A stretch of 52,500 nt of DNA from an uncultured Mesonia sp. (GTDB lineage: Bacteria > Bacteroidota > Bacteroidia > Flavobacteriales > Flavobacteriaceae): positions 1-52,500 of the forward strand of contig CANMOY010000012.1 of the NCBI GenBank assembly GCA_947499595.1. Direction: 5' to 3'. Position 1 is the stretch's first letter, and every line of letters starts with the position of its first letter. The notes beneath the pieces were generated by a model, which worked only from the letters and a program-made list of their open reading frames with translations, made no database searches and was not told the DNA's origin. Shown in pieces: positions 36,556-45,535 of the stretch. The position numbers were made by a program, and so were the translations under genes.

Positions 36556-38427
36556 ATGATACACCAAAAAGTTATTCAACTACTTCTAGTTTTATTGTTT
36601 TTCAACGGATTTGCTTTCGGTCAAACCGATAACTTTTCAGTAAAAGAAAATTATAATAAACAAGAAGTGCAAATTACCATGCGCGATGGTATAAAATTGC
36701 ATACGAGCATTTACATGCCCAAAGATACTTCTAGAAAATACCCCATTCTTTTACAGCGAACTCCTTATAGCTGTAGGCCTTACGGGGAAGAGAATTTTCC
36801 TAGAAAAATAGGACCCAATAAAAAAATGATGCAAGCGGGTTATATAGTGGTTTATCAAGATGTGAGGGGTAGATGGATGAGCGAAGGTAGCTATGATAAT
36901 ATGCGTCCTTTTATTCCGAAAAAAAAGAAAAACCAAATTGATGAAGCATCAGATACTTATGATACCATTGAATGGTTGGTAAATAATGTGCCTAATAATA
37001 ACGGGCGCGTGGGTACTTGGGGCATATCCTACCCTGGATTTTACGCCACTTATTCTTTATTAGCGAATCACCCTGCTCTTAAAGCTGTTTCACCTCAGGC
37101 TTGTATAGGCGATTTCTTCTTTGATGATTTTCATCACAACGGAGCTTATATGCTTAGTTATTGGATGGCCACAGCCTTGTTTGGTGAGCAGCACGATGGT
37201 CCTACTCAAAAGGCTTGGTACAATTTTCCTAAACCCGATACTCCAGATGCGTATCAATTTTATTTAGATCATACACCGTTAAGTAAGCTAGATCCTTATT
37301 ACAAAGATAATTTCTTTTGGCAGCAACTTAAAGAACACCCTAATTATGATTCTTTTTGGCAAAAAAGAGGCATCATTCAGCATTTAAAAAGTCAAAAAAT
37401 AAAACCCGCAGTAATGACTGTCGGCGGACTTTTTGATGCAGAAGATTTGTATGGCCCTTTTAATACTTATAAAACTATTGAGGCTCATCAAAAAAATAAG
37501 AATACCTTGGTTTTTGGTCCTTGGAGTCACGGTGGTTGGGCGAGTACTAAAAAACGTCAAGCTGTGGGGGAAGTTTTTTTCGGTGAAAACATTAGTCAGT
37601 TTTTTCAAGAAGAGGTTGAGACGCAATTTTTTGAGCAACATTTAAAAACCGATAACAAAAAAAGAAATTCCTTACCAGAAGCTTTAGTTTATGACACCGG
37701 ATTAAAAAAATGGGATAGTTTAAGCGCTTGGCCGCCAAAACAAACTAAAAAAATGCAATTTTATCTTGCCGATAAAAATCAGTTGAGCACAAACCCAAAA
37801 GCCGAAAAAAAGCATCGCTTTATAAGCGATCCCATGAAACCTGTGCCGTATACAGAAAATTTGAACTTTAGATTTACACCTCGTCCTTATATGACAGGTG
37901 ACCAGCGTTTTGCCGCCAAAAGACCAGATGTATTGGTCTTTGAAACCGATGTATTACAAGAAGAATTAAAATTAAGCGGTGAAATTATGGCTAAACTAAA
38001 AGTGGCGACAACAGGTAGCGCTGCCGATTGGGTGGTTAAAATAATTGATGTTCACCCTCCAGAGGCCAAGAATCATAAAGAGAACAATAAGGCCAGACCC
38101 ATGGGCAATTACCATATGATGGTGAGAAGTGAAGTTCTGAGAGGTCGTTTTAGAAATAGTTTCGCCAAGCCAGAACCCTTTGTGCCTCATAAAAAAACAG
38201 ATGTAAATTTTGTAATTCAAGACATTAACCACACTTTTAAACCTGGTCATAAGTTACAAATACAAGTTCAGAGCACTTGGTTTCCACTGATAGATATCAA
38301 CCCGCAAAACTATGTAGAGAATATTTTCAAGGCCAAAGAAAGCGATTTCGAAGCTCAAGAGCATACGGTTTTTGGAGATTCTTATATTGAATTTGATTAT
38401 ATACCTCAAACAAATAAGGCCGAGTAA
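36556..38427 (+). CDS. CocE/NonD-family hydrolase (X-Pro dipeptidyl-peptidase S15 type)
   Basis: A 623-residue exported hydrolase. The ATG at 36556 gives a clean signal peptide (MIHQKVIQLLLVLLFFNGFAFGQ); an upstream GTG at 36520 does not. The alpha/beta-hydrolase domain contains GTWGISYPGFYA with the nucleophile Ser, GLFDAEDLYGP with a likely Asp, and FGPWSHGGWA with the His. The C-terminal jelly-roll (about 430-615, RPDVLVFETDVLQEELKLSG, AADWVVKIIDVHPP) is the X-Pro dipeptidyl-peptidase C domain. Relatives are cocaine esterase, glutaryl-7-ACA acylase and peptidases, so the substrate is open. Confidence 0.93.
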   Translation: MIHQKVIQLLLVLLFFNGFAFGQTDNFSVKENYNKQEVQITMRDGIKLHTSIYMPKDTSRKYPILLQRTPYSCRPYGEENFPRKIGPNKKMMQAGYIVVYQDVRGRWMSEGSYDNMRPFIPKKKKNQIDEASDTYDTIEWLVNNVPNNNGRVGTWGISYPGFYATYSLLANHPALKAVSPQACIGDFFFDDFHHNGAYMLSYWMATALFGEQHDGPTQKAWYNFPKPDTPDAYQFYLDHTPLSKLDPYYKDNFFWQQLKEHPNYDSFWQKRGIIQHLKSQKIKPAVMTVGGLFDAEDLYGPFNTYKTIEAHQKNKNTLVFGPWSHGGWASTKKRQAVGEVFFGENISQFFQEEVETQFFEQHLKTDNKKRNSLPEALVYDTGLKKWDSLSAWPPKQTKKMQFYLADKNQLSTNPKAEKKHRFISDPMKPVPYTENLNFRFTPRPYMTGDQRFAAKRPDVLVFETDVLQEELKLSGEIMAKLKVATTGSAADWVVKIIDVHPPEAKNHKENNKARPMGNYHMMVRSEVLRGRFRNSFAKPEPFVPHKKTDVNFVIQDINHTFKPGHKLQIQVQSTWFPLIDINPQNYVENIFKAKESDFEAQEHTVFGDSYIEFDYIPQTNKAE

Positions 38428-38500
38428 GCCTAAAGATTGAGAAATATCAGAATTCTATAGGCAATTTTTTTAAAAGATAGGATTTCAAGTATAAATCAAA

Positions 38501-38508
38501 TAACTTTG
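38501..38508 (+). promoter_or_regulatory. Candidate -7 box of the pfkA-gap-kinase-pgi operon
   Basis: TAACTTTG fits TAnnTTTG and ends only 5 bases before the pfkA ATG (38514). If used, the transcript would be leaderless or nearly so. No TTG -33 box lies at the normal distance. Confidence 0.4.
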
Positions 38509-38513
38509 ATCTT

Positions 38514-39500
38514 ATGACAAACAAAATAAAACATATCGCTGTGCTCACTTCTGGTGGTGATTCGCCCGGAATGAATGCCGCTATAAGGGCGGTTTCTCGG
38601 GCTTGTGCCTTTCATGAAATTAAATGTACAGGAGTCTATCGTGGCTATCAAGGTCTTATCGAAGGAGACTTTAAGGAGCTAGGTCCGCGAACGGTAAAAA
38701 ATCTTATAAATAGGGGAGGAACCTTCTTAAAGTCGGCTCGATCTAAAGCATTTATGACTAGAGAAGGTAGAAATCAAGCTTTTGAGCATTTAAAGAATAA
38801 TTCTATTGATGCGCTGGTGGTAATAGGTGGAGATGGAACCTTTAAAGGAGCCGAAGTTTTTGGCAATGAATTTCAATTTCCTATTGTGGGCGTACCTGGA
38901 ACTATAGATAACGATATTCGCGGTACAGACCATACCATAGGCTACGATACAGCTTTGAATACCGTAGTAGAGGCAATAGATAAAATAAGAGATACTGCCA
39001 ATTCGCACAATCGTTTGTTCCTTGTTGAAGTAATGGGGCGCAATGCGGGTGATATTGCTTTAAACGCTGGGATAGGAGCAGGGGCAGAAGAAATTTTAAT
39101 ACCCGAAGAGAATTTAGGAAAAGAGCGCCTACTAGAATCGTTGAAACGCAGTAGAAAATCTGGTAAAACCTCTAGTATTATCGTCGTAGCGGAAGGAGAT
39201 CAAATTGGAAAAAACATTTTTGAATTAGCCGATTATATCGATACTAATTTAGATTCTTATGAAGTAAAAGTGACCGTTTTAGGGCATATTCAGCGTGGAG
39301 GTTCACCTAGTTGTTATGATCGGGTATTGGCCAGCAGGTTAGGAATCGGCGCGGTTGATGCTTTAATCAATCAGCATAAAGCGGTAATGGTAGGAATTGC
39401 TCATAAGAAAATTGTGAATGTTCCTTTTGAGCAGGCGCTAGCAGGAAGTAATGAAATTGATACCGATTTGTTACGAGTAGCCGATATAACATCCATATAA
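38514..39500 (+). CDS. pfkA: ATP-dependent 6-phosphofructokinase
   Basis: A 328-residue glycolytic enzyme making fructose 1,6-bisphosphate. LTSGGDSPGMNAAIRA binds the nucleotide. GGDGTFKGA (105-113) has Gly after GGD, the ATP-type signature; PPi-type enzymes have Asp. PGTIDNDI (128-135) holds the catalytic Asp, and VEVMGRNAGDIAL and GHIQRGGSP complete the substrate site. It is full length. It leads a same-strand cluster with gap (24 bases later), a sugar kinase and pgi. Confidence 0.97.
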   Translation: MTNKIKHIAVLTSGGDSPGMNAAIRAVSRACAFHEIKCTGVYRGYQGLIEGDFKELGPRTVKNLINRGGTFLKSARSKAFMTREGRNQAFEHLKNNSIDALVVIGGDGTFKGAEVFGNEFQFPIVGVPGTIDNDIRGTDHTIGYDTALNTVVEAIDKIRDTANSHNRLFLVEVMGRNAGDIALNAGIGAGAEEILIPEENLGKERLLESLKRSRKSGKTSSIIVVAEGDQIGKNIFELADYIDTNLDSYEVKVTVLGHIQRGGSPSCYDRVLASRLGIGAVDALINQHKAVMVGIAHKKIVNVPFEQALAGSNEIDTDLLRVADITSI

Positions 39501-39524
39501 TAACATCAATCTAATAATAAAAAT

Positions 39525-40529
39525 ATGAAGAAAATTAAAATAGCTATAAATGGCTTTGGTAGAATAGGAAGATTGGCTTTTAGAATTGCCAGTAAAAATG
39601 ATGCCTTTGAGGTAGTGGCAATAAATGATTTGGTTGATGTAAATCATTTAGCTTATTTATTAAAATACGATTCTGTACACGGCAGATTTGACGCTGAAGT
39701 TTCTACCAAAAATGGAGATTTGGTGGTAGACGGTAAACAAATCCGGGTAACCGCAGAAAAAAATCCTGAAAATTTAAAATGGAATGAGGTCAATGCTCAA
39801 TTGGTTTTAGATTGTACCGGTTTATTTAAAACAGTAGAAAGTGCTAGTGCGCACCTAAGCGCTGGTGCTCAAAAAGTACTTATCTCGGCACCATCTAAAG
39901 ATGCTCCTATGTTTGTTATGGGCGTTAATCACAAGGATATGCATGCAGATCAAAAAGTAATTAGTAATGCCTCGTGTACAACAAATTGCTTGGCGCCATT
40001 AGCAAAAATTGTGAATGATCATTTTGGTTTGGAAGAAGGGCTAATGACTACCGTGCATGCTTCGACCACCTCACAGTCTGTAGTTGATTCTCCATCTCGT
40101 AAAAACTATAGAATAGGGCGCAGTGCCTTAAATAATATTATTCCTACTACAACAGGAGCGGCCATAGCGGTTACAAAAGTAGTACCCGAATTAAAAGGTA
40201 AATTAACGGGTATGGCTTTTAGAGTACCTACACCCAACGTATCGGTAGTAGATTTAACCCTTAAAACAAAAAAATCAACTAGTTTAGAAGAAATTAGAAA
40301 AGTATTTAAACACCAGGCCGAAAATGATTTGAAAGGCATTTTGGGCTATACCGAAGAAGAATTGGTGTCACAAGATTTTGTGTCTGAACCAAACATCTGC
40401 GTTTTTGATGCCAATGCTAGTATGGAATTAAATGATAACTTTTTTAAGTTAATTGCCTGGTATGATAATGAGTATGGCTATGCCAGTAAGTTAGTCGATT
40501 TGGCCGAATATAGCGCAAGTTTAAAATGA
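39525..40529 (+). CDS. gap: Glyceraldehyde-3-phosphate dehydrogenase, type I
   Basis: A 334-residue enzyme. INGFGRIGR opens the NAD-binding domain, with INDL (Asp35) favouring NAD. SNASCTTNCLAP holds the catalytic Cys151, and the HASTTSQSVVDSPSRK and WYDNEYGY blocks follow. It oxidises glyceraldehyde-3-phosphate to 1,3-bisphosphoglycerate. It sits between pfkA and the kinase gene, and its stop overlaps the kinase start by 4 bases (ATGA). Confidence 0.97.
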   Translation: MKKIKIAINGFGRIGRLAFRIASKNDAFEVVAINDLVDVNHLAYLLKYDSVHGRFDAEVSTKNGDLVVDGKQIRVTAEKNPENLKWNEVNAQLVLDCTGLFKTVESASAHLSAGAQKVLISAPSKDAPMFVMGVNHKDMHADQKVISNASCTTNCLAPLAKIVNDHFGLEEGLMTTVHASTTSQSVVDSPSRKNYRIGRSALNNIIPTTTGAAIAVTKVVPELKGKLTGMAFRVPTPNVSVVDLTLKTKKSTSLEEIRKVFKHQAENDLKGILGYTEEELVSQDFVSEPNICVFDANASMELNDNFFKLIAWYDNEYGYASKLVDLAEYSASLK

Positions 40530-41377
40530 TTTTAATAGCTGATAGCGGATCGACCAAATGCGATTGGGCATTATTAGATTACCATAAGAATACAGTACTA
40601 AAAACCAATACGGCAGGATTAAACCCTGCCGTATTAAGTGTGTCGCAACTTCAAACTATAATATTAGAAAATGAGAAAGTGTTGGCTCATGCTTCACAAA
40701 TTCAAGACGTATATTTTTATGGTACTGGGTGCAGCACAAAAGAACCAAAAGCTATTGTTGAGCACTGTTTGCAAACCGCATTTAAACAGGCTAAAATACA
40801 CGTAAGGGAAGATATGTTTGGCGCTTGTTTGGCGGTGACTAATGCCCCAGGAGTAGTTTGTATTTTGGGGACCGGATCTAATTCTTGTTTTTTTGATGGT
40901 AATAAAGTGGATTTACCTTTTTTGGCACTTGGTTATACTTTGATGGATGAAGCCGGTGGTAGTTATTTTGGTAAGCAACTTTTGCGGGATTATTTTTACA
41001 AGAGAATGCCCGAAAAACTAAAAATATATTTTGAAAATAGGTTTGAGCTAAATCCAGATATCCTTAAAAACAAATTGTATAAAGAAGAAGCACCTAATGT
41101 TTATTTAGCTCAGTTTTCTAAGTTTATTTATGAATACTACAGCCAAGAAAAACCTTATTTTAAATCGCTATTAGAAAACGGTTTTAATCTTTTTATCGAC
41201 AATCGCTTATTACCCGATGAACGCACGCGCAGTTACCCCGTGCATTTTATTGGTTCAATAGCTTATTTTTTTAAAGAAATCCTTGTAGATTGCTTAAAAA
41301 ATAAGAATTTAGCCCCTGGAAAAATTATTAGGCATCCTATTGATGGTCTTATTGATTTTCATAAACAAAATATGTGA
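40526..41377 (+). CDS. BadF/BadG-type sugar kinase, N-acetylglucosamine kinase-like
   Basis: A 283-residue ASKHA-fold kinase. ADSGSTKCDWALLD (phosphate-1 loop), VCILGTGSNSCFFDG (phosphate-2 loop with GTGSN) and GYTLMDEAGGSYFGKQLLRD are characteristic of the N-acetylglucosamine kinase/BadF group. It probably phosphorylates an amino sugar or hexose, which would feed the isomerase and phosphofructokinase encoded around it. The start overlaps the gap stop, and its own TGA overlaps the pgi ATG (TGATG), so translation through the operon is likely coupled. Confidence 0.88.
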   Translation: MILIADSGSTKCDWALLDYHKNTVLKTNTAGLNPAVLSVSQLQTIILENEKVLAHASQIQDVYFYGTGCSTKEPKAIVEHCLQTAFKQAKIHVREDMFGACLAVTNAPGVVCILGTGSNSCFFDGNKVDLPFLALGYTLMDEAGGSYFGKQLLRDYFYKRMPEKLKIYFENRFELNPDILKNKLYKEEAPNVYLAQFSKFIYEYYSQEKPYFKSLLENGFNLFIDNRLLPDERTRSYPVHFIGSIAYFFKEILVDCLKNKNLAPGKIIRHPIDGLIDFHKQNM

Positions 41378-42981
41378 TGGCATTAATTGCAAAAAATCCT
41401 ACAGAAACAAAAGCTTGGGCGCAACTACAAGCCCACTTCGAGAAAATTGAGACAGCCGAAATGTTGACTTGGTTTAAGCAGGATCCTAAACGAGTAGAGC
41501 AGCTCAGTTTAGAATGGGAGGATTTTTATCTGGATTTTTCAAAAAATAGAATTGATGAAAAAACAGTTGAGCTGTTGCTTGATTTAGCGCATGAGATGCA
41601 ATTAGAGCAAGCTATTCAAGCGCAATTTAATGGAGAAAAAATCAATCAAACAGAGAATAGAGCGGTATGGCATACTGCCTTGCGTGCAGCAGAAAAACCT
41701 AAAGAAGTGCAGCAAAATCTGGAGCAAATAAAAATTTTTTCAGAAAAACTAATTACGGGAGAAAAAAAAGGGTACTCCGGAAAGGCTTTTACAGATATTG
41801 TAAATATTGGAATTGGAGGAAGTGATTTAGGTCCAAAAATGGTAGTGGAAGCATTGCAATATTATAAAAATCATTTACAAACACATTTTATTTCAAATAT
41901 TGATAGCGATCATACAGCAGAGCTTTTTAAAAAAATAAATCCAGAAACAACCCTTTTTATCGTGGTAAGCAAAAGCTTTGGCACTCAAGAAACCCTTGTA
42001 AATGCTTCTACTATAAGATCATGGTTTGTAGAACAAGCGAGCCAAGAAGCAGTTGAGCATCATTTTGTAGCAGTATCCAGTAATCTTAAAGCTGTTCAAG
42101 ATTTTGGAATTTTACCAGAAAACACTTTTCCTATGTGGGATTGGGTGGGAGGTCGTTTTTCGTTATGGAGTTCCGTTGGACTTTCTATTGCCTGTGCGCT
42201 AGGATATAAAAACTTTACTGATTTGTTGGCTGGAGCTCAAAAAATGGACTCGCATTTTTCGCAAGCACCTTTTAGGCAAAATATTCCAGTTTTAATGGGC
42301 TTGATAAGTGTATGGTATAATAATTTTTTTAAAACCGAAACTGAAGCCGTAGTGCCTTATTCTACTTATTTAGAGAAATTGATTCCCTACTTGCAACAGG
42401 CCGTTATGGAAAGCAACGGAAAACAAACCGATCGATTTGGAGAACCAGTGAATTATCAAACTGGTACCATTGTTTGGGGAGCAGTAGGAAGCAATGCACA
42501 GCACGCTTTTTTTCAGTTACTACATCAGGGAACCAAGTTAATTCCTTTAGATTTGATTGGTTTTAAGAAACCTTTACATCCCAATAAAGAGCATCACGGT
42601 ATTTTAATGGCAAATTTCTTTGCTCAAAGTCAGGCCTTATTAACTGGGAAAAGCGCCGAAGAGGTTGAAAAAGAAATAGCCGGATTCACACCAGATCTTA
42701 AAAAACGTCAAGCAGCTTACAAGCTTTTTAAGGGGAATAAACCTAGTACGAGTATTTTAATAAATAAGCTCACCCCAAGTTCAATGGGTAAGCTCTTAGC
42801 GATGTATGAACATAAAATATTTGTTCAGGGAGTAATTTGGAATATTTTTAGTTATGATCAATGGGGTGTTGAGCTGGGAAAACAATTGGCAAAAAAAATT
42901 ATACCACAACTTAAAGAGAAAGAAATAAATCAGCAACTAGATGCTTCAACGCAAAAGCTATTAAAAGAATTTTTAAGCTAA
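41377..42981 (+). CDS. pgi: Glucose-6-phosphate isomerase
   Basis: A 534-residue enzyme from the ATG at 41377, which shares its A with the preceding TGA; a GTG one codon earlier is also in frame. It interconverts glucose-6-phosphate and fructose-6-phosphate. The blocks NIGIGGSDLGPKMVVEAL, VVSKSFGTQETLVNA, WDWVGGRFSLWSSVG and HQGTKLIPLDLIG match the SIS-fold family, with catalytic Glu in MESNGKQTDR and His in KEHHGILMAN. It is the last gene of the operon. Its stop is 4 bases from the stop of a convergent small gene. Confidence 0.97.
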   Translation: MALIAKNPTETKAWAQLQAHFEKIETAEMLTWFKQDPKRVEQLSLEWEDFYLDFSKNRIDEKTVELLLDLAHEMQLEQAIQAQFNGEKINQTENRAVWHTALRAAEKPKEVQQNLEQIKIFSEKLITGEKKGYSGKAFTDIVNIGIGGSDLGPKMVVEALQYYKNHLQTHFISNIDSDHTAELFKKINPETTLFIVVSKSFGTQETLVNASTIRSWFVEQASQEAVEHHFVAVSSNLKAVQDFGILPENTFPMWDWVGGRFSLWSSVGLSIACALGYKNFTDLLAGAQKMDSHFSQAPFRQNIPVLMGLISVWYNNFFKTETEAVVPYSTYLEKLIPYLQQAVMESNGKQTDRFGEPVNYQTGTIVWGAVGSNAQHAFFQLLHQGTKLIPLDLIGFKKPLHPNKEHHGILMANFFAQSQALLTGKSAEEVEKEIAGFTPDLKKRQAAYKLFKGNKPSTSILINKLTPSSMGKLLAMYEHKIFVQGVIWNIFSYDQWGVELGKQLAKKIIPQLKEKEINQQLDASTQKLLKEFLS

Positions 42982-42985
42982 ACCA

Positions 42986-43213
42986 TTATTCTTGATAAAC
43001 TTTTTTTCCCAACCAAAAAACTTGAGTTATATATCCCATTTGAGTTTTATGTTTGCGCAATCTTGGTGAGATAAAGTAACCAATGCACAAAGCAATTATT
43101 AAGTTGTAGGTCGGTTCTAATTCAGAATAGTAATCTAATAGAAAATAAATTCCCCCAAAAAGCAATCCGAAGATGATATTTTTTACTAAACTGATTTTGA
43201 TAAAGCTAGACAT
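42986..43213 (-). CDS. Small two-helix membrane protein
   Basis: A 75-residue predicted membrane protein with two hydrophobic stretches (about 13-29 IIFGLLFGGIYFLLDYY and 37-50 NLIIALCIGYFIS) and basic ends (SPRLRKHK, WLGKKVYQE). No family was recognised. It may be transcribed with the hemerythrin and DUF488 genes upstream on the same strand (30 bases from the hemerythrin gene). Confidence 0.6.
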   Translation of the reverse strand: MSSFIKISLVKNIIFGLLFGGIYFLLDYYSELEPTYNLIIALCIGYFISPRLRKHKTQMGYITQVFWLGKKVYQE

Positions 43214-43242
43214 GCTATATTTTTAAGCAAATGTAATAAAAA

Positions 43243-43698
43243 TTATTTCCAGAACATATCTTCGGTATTTTCAACAAAATCGGTTGATTGATGTAGTTCT
43301 GCGACTTGGTTGAGTTGTTTGGGGGTGGCTCTGTTTTGAATTTCCATAAATAGCTCCCTTTCTTCGAAGCGTATATGAGCGTCTAAAAGGTCTTTAAAGG
43401 CTAGTAAACTTGAAGCTTCTGCCTGTAGATTTATGACTTTCGTGTAAATTTCTTCATGTTGTTCTAATGCCTTTTTTCTTAGCGGATTGCTTTCGGGTAA
43501 TAAAGGAAATAATAAACGTTCTTCTTCTTCAAAATGAGGAATGAGATGGTTTTTCCAGAACCAGTTCACATACGTTAGTATACGATTAGGGTCTATATTT
43601 TTATTTAAACCTGTTTTAATTTTCCATCCTAATAACAACCCAAAATGATGTTCTCTACTAAAATCTCGTATTTGTTCTACTCTTTTTAAAGGTGGCAT
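43243..43698 (-). CDS. Hemerythrin-domain protein
   Basis: A 151-residue four-helix protein. Likely di-iron ligands are His18 (SREHHFG), His51 and His55 with Glu59 (HLIPHFEEEERLLFP), His81 (EQHEEIY), and His108 with Glu112/Glu113 (AHIRFEERELF). Such proteins bind oxygen or respond to nitric oxide or iron. The adjacent DUF488 gene (2 bases away) and the nearby Crp/Fnr regulator suggest a redox or nitrosative role. No extra domain is present. Confidence 0.9.
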   Translation of the reverse strand: MPPLKRVEQIRDFSREHHFGLLLGWKIKTGLNKNIDPNRILTYVNWFWKNHLIPHFEEEERLLFPLLPESNPLRKKALEQHEEIYTKVINLQAEASSLLAFKDLLDAHIRFEERELFMEIQNRATPKQLNQVAELHQSTDFVENTEDMFWK

Positions 43699-43700
43699 AA

Positions 43701-44054
43701 TTAATTGTTTTCTAGATATTCCTTAAGAACTTTCGCGTGGTTCGATTGGGTGTTTTTAGCTCCGTAAAGCAAACAAATTTGATGCTTTTCTCGTTTTTTA
43801 TTAAGTTCTATTATGACCTCCTCATGATTCTCACTCAGCTCTTTTTGGTATTTTTTACTGAATTCTTCGAAACGATCATCTCTGTGGTCAAACCATTTTC
43901 TTAAATCTGGAGATGGAGCAATTTCCTTGAGCCATTCGTCAAGCTCAGCATCTTCCTTACTTATGCCTCTGGGCCAAATTTTATCAATTAAAACCCTATA
44001 GCCATCTTGTTGGTTGGGCGATTCATAAATGCGTTTGACAATTATACGTTTCAT
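43701..44054 (-). CDS. DUF488-family protein
   Basis: A 117-residue YeaO-like protein with the usual pattern: VKRIYESPNQQDGYRVLIDK, WPRGISKEDAELDEWLKEIA, SPDLRKWFDHRDDRFEEF and ICLLYGAKNTQSNHAKVL. The biochemical role of the family is not known; members are often found beside stress genes. The hemerythrin gene starts 2 bases after its stop, so the two should be co-translated. Confidence 0.88.
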   Translation of the reverse strand: MKRIIVKRIYESPNQQDGYRVLIDKIWPRGISKEDAELDEWLKEIAPSPDLRKWFDHRDDRFEEFSKKYQKELSENHEEVIIELNKKREKHQICLLYGAKNTQSNHAKVLKEYLENN

Positions 44055-44277
44055 ACCTTAAATATAGACAACGAATTTTAGAGTAGCTATCTTTTTATCG
44101 ATATTTCCTGGTATTATAAAGAAAGGCTCTTATAGTTGTCTTATCGAATTGGTTTTAAAAACAGATTTATTAGTATAACTTAATAAGCTATTAGGTGTCA
44201 CTATAAATTTTTACAACCTTCATTTGCTAAAATTGAATTAGAAATTCGTGCTAACTTATACCTCTTTGTTTTTAAAT

Positions 44278-44565
44278 TTATAATACGGCCAAATGATAAA
44301 AAGTTAAGAGAATGCTGCTTAAAACACTTATGATGAGAAGATTAAACACCCAGCTTTTGTTGAGATTAGATAGTACCGCCGCGTTATAGCCCATACAAAC
44401 ACTTGTGATCCAGAAAAGTTCTACCATTTCAATTGCTCGGCTGCCACTATTAAGTATAAGCAATGCTGCGACAGAACCCAAACAGCTAGAAGCAATAATG
44501 CCTAAAGTGGCGTGCATATAATAACCTCCTTTAAACTCTTCATAAAATTTTTTATAAACACTCAT
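44278..44565 (-). CDS. Small membrane protein behind a Crp/Fnr-like operator
   Basis: A 95-residue protein with about three hydrophobic segments (18-38 HATLGIIASSCLGSVAALLI, 46-66, 71-92) and few charges. No family is recognised. A TATTTTTG -7 box lies 16 bases upstream. A perfect TTATGA-N6-TCATAA dyad lies upstream of that box, between this gene and the Crp/Fnr gene. It is therefore the most likely direct target of that regulator. Confidence 0.6.
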   Translation of the reverse strand: MSVYKKFYEEFKGGYYMHATLGIIASSCLGSVAALLILNSGSRAIEMVELFWITSVCMGYNAAVLSNLNKSWVFNLLIISVLSSILLTFYHLAVL

Positions 44566-44581
44566 AGTATTAAATTTTATA

Positions 44582-44589
44582 CAAAAATA
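44582..44589 (-). promoter_or_regulatory. Candidate -7 box of the small membrane protein gene
   Basis: TATTTTTG on the minus strand matches TAnnTTTG, 16 bases before the start codon. No TTG -33 box is visible; instead the TGA-N6-TCA dyad (44611-44628) is centred about 34 bases upstream of this box, near the class II activator position. Confidence 0.5.
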
Positions 44590-44610
44590 AGAAGGGGAGT
44601 CGCCACTAAT

Positions 44611-44628
44611 TTATGACTGTAATCATAA
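44611..44628. promoter_or_regulatory. Candidate Crp/Fnr-family operator
   Basis: TTATGA-CTGTAA-TCATAA is a perfect dyad with the TGA-N6-TCA core shared by Crp and Fnr sites. It starts 17 bases upstream of the regulator gene's stop-codon end, on its downstream side, and 46 bases upstream of the divergent-side target start codon. Confidence 0.5.
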
Positions 44629-44633
44629 GTGTT

Positions 44634-45230
44634 TTATCGATATACTTTTCGATTAATTATTTTAACCTCGTTTTTTTGTTCTAGCTCTTTAAGCGTTCTT
44701 ATGACCGTCTCAACTCTGAGTCCGGTTAAATCGGCAATGTTTTGCCTGGTAAGATCTGTTTTATAACCAAATGGGGTGGTTATATTATTAACTTCTTGCT
44801 TTAAATAATCAAGAATTTTTAAAATTCTATTTTCAGGACTTTGCTGTGCCAATTCCGCTGCCATTAAGGCTTTGTAGTGTAAACGTTTGGCAATAGCCTG
44901 ACTTACCCTAAGATGCGTATCAGGTTTTTGACGAAGTAATTCATAAAAAGCTGATTTAGGAAGCCGCCAGATAAGCGAATTTTTTATTGCTATTGCATTG
45001 GCAGGATATACAATATCGGCAAATAAAGGGGGCTCACCAAAACTTCTAGGCGCCGAAAAAATAGCTTGAATAAACTCCTTACCATCTGGCTGGTAATTAT
45101 TCATTTTAACCTCTCCAGAAGCAATTTGAAAATAAAATAAAGCTGGTTGGTCTTGTTTAAAAATATATTCCTCCTTGGCATAAAATCTTTTTTCAGCTCC
45201 AAAATCAATTAAACTTGACTCTTCAATCAT
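44634..45230 (-). CDS. Crp/Fnr-family transcriptional regulator
   Basis: A 198-residue regulator. Residues 15-115 form a cyclic-nucleotide-binding-like domain (YIFKQDQPALFYFQIASGEV, GEPPLFADIVYPANAIAI), followed by a dimerisation helix and a winged HTH (about 145-195, DLTRQNIADLTGLRVETVIR). There is no N-terminal cysteine cluster like that of classical Fnr, so it probably does not carry a [4Fe-4S] cluster. The neighbourhood (hemerythrin, DUF488, small membrane proteins) points to oxygen or NO response. A matching dyad lies beside it. Confidence 0.9.
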   Translation of the reverse strand: MIEESSLIDFGAEKRFYAKEEYIFKQDQPALFYFQIASGEVKMNNYQPDGKEFIQAIFSAPRSFGEPPLFADIVYPANAIAIKNSLIWRLPKSAFYELLRQKPDTHLRVSQAIAKRLHYKALMAAELAQQSPENRILKILDYLKQEVNNITTPFGYKTDLTRQNIADLTGLRVETVIRTLKELEQKNEVKIINRKVYR

Positions 45231-45468
45231 AACTTTTTATTTACTTTTTAAAAGTACAACACTTTTTCGTTAAAGCAAGCTTGACTTTTTGGCTTTAGAT
45301 TTATCCGTTTTAGCATTGGAAAGGTTTGTTTTGAAATGGAAATCTTTCAATAAAAGAATGTTTTCCTATTAAATTGACCTTAATAATTTTTTATTTTAAG
45401 TATAAATACCTAGTTTATAGTACGCTAGCTTTTTGTCTTGAAATTACTAAGAAAAAGCCTGGTAAAAG
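45231..45468. other. Intergenic region before the tRNA genes
   Basis: AT-rich sequence between the minus-strand regulator and the plus-strand tRNA promoter. It must contain the regulator's promoter, but no TAnnTTTG box is clear. No gene is seen. Confidence 0.4.
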
Positions 45469-45500
45469 TTTGGTAAGAACATATTAAGACTCTATATTTG
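45469..45500 (+). promoter_or_regulatory. Promoter of tRNA-Ser
   Basis: TTTG (45469-45472), 20 bases, then TATATTTG (45493-45500): a full match to the Bacteroidota housekeeping promoter. It lies 35 bases before the tRNA. Confidence 0.8.
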
Positions 45501-45535
45501 CAATCGCAATTTAGGTTGCAACGTTCATACATATT

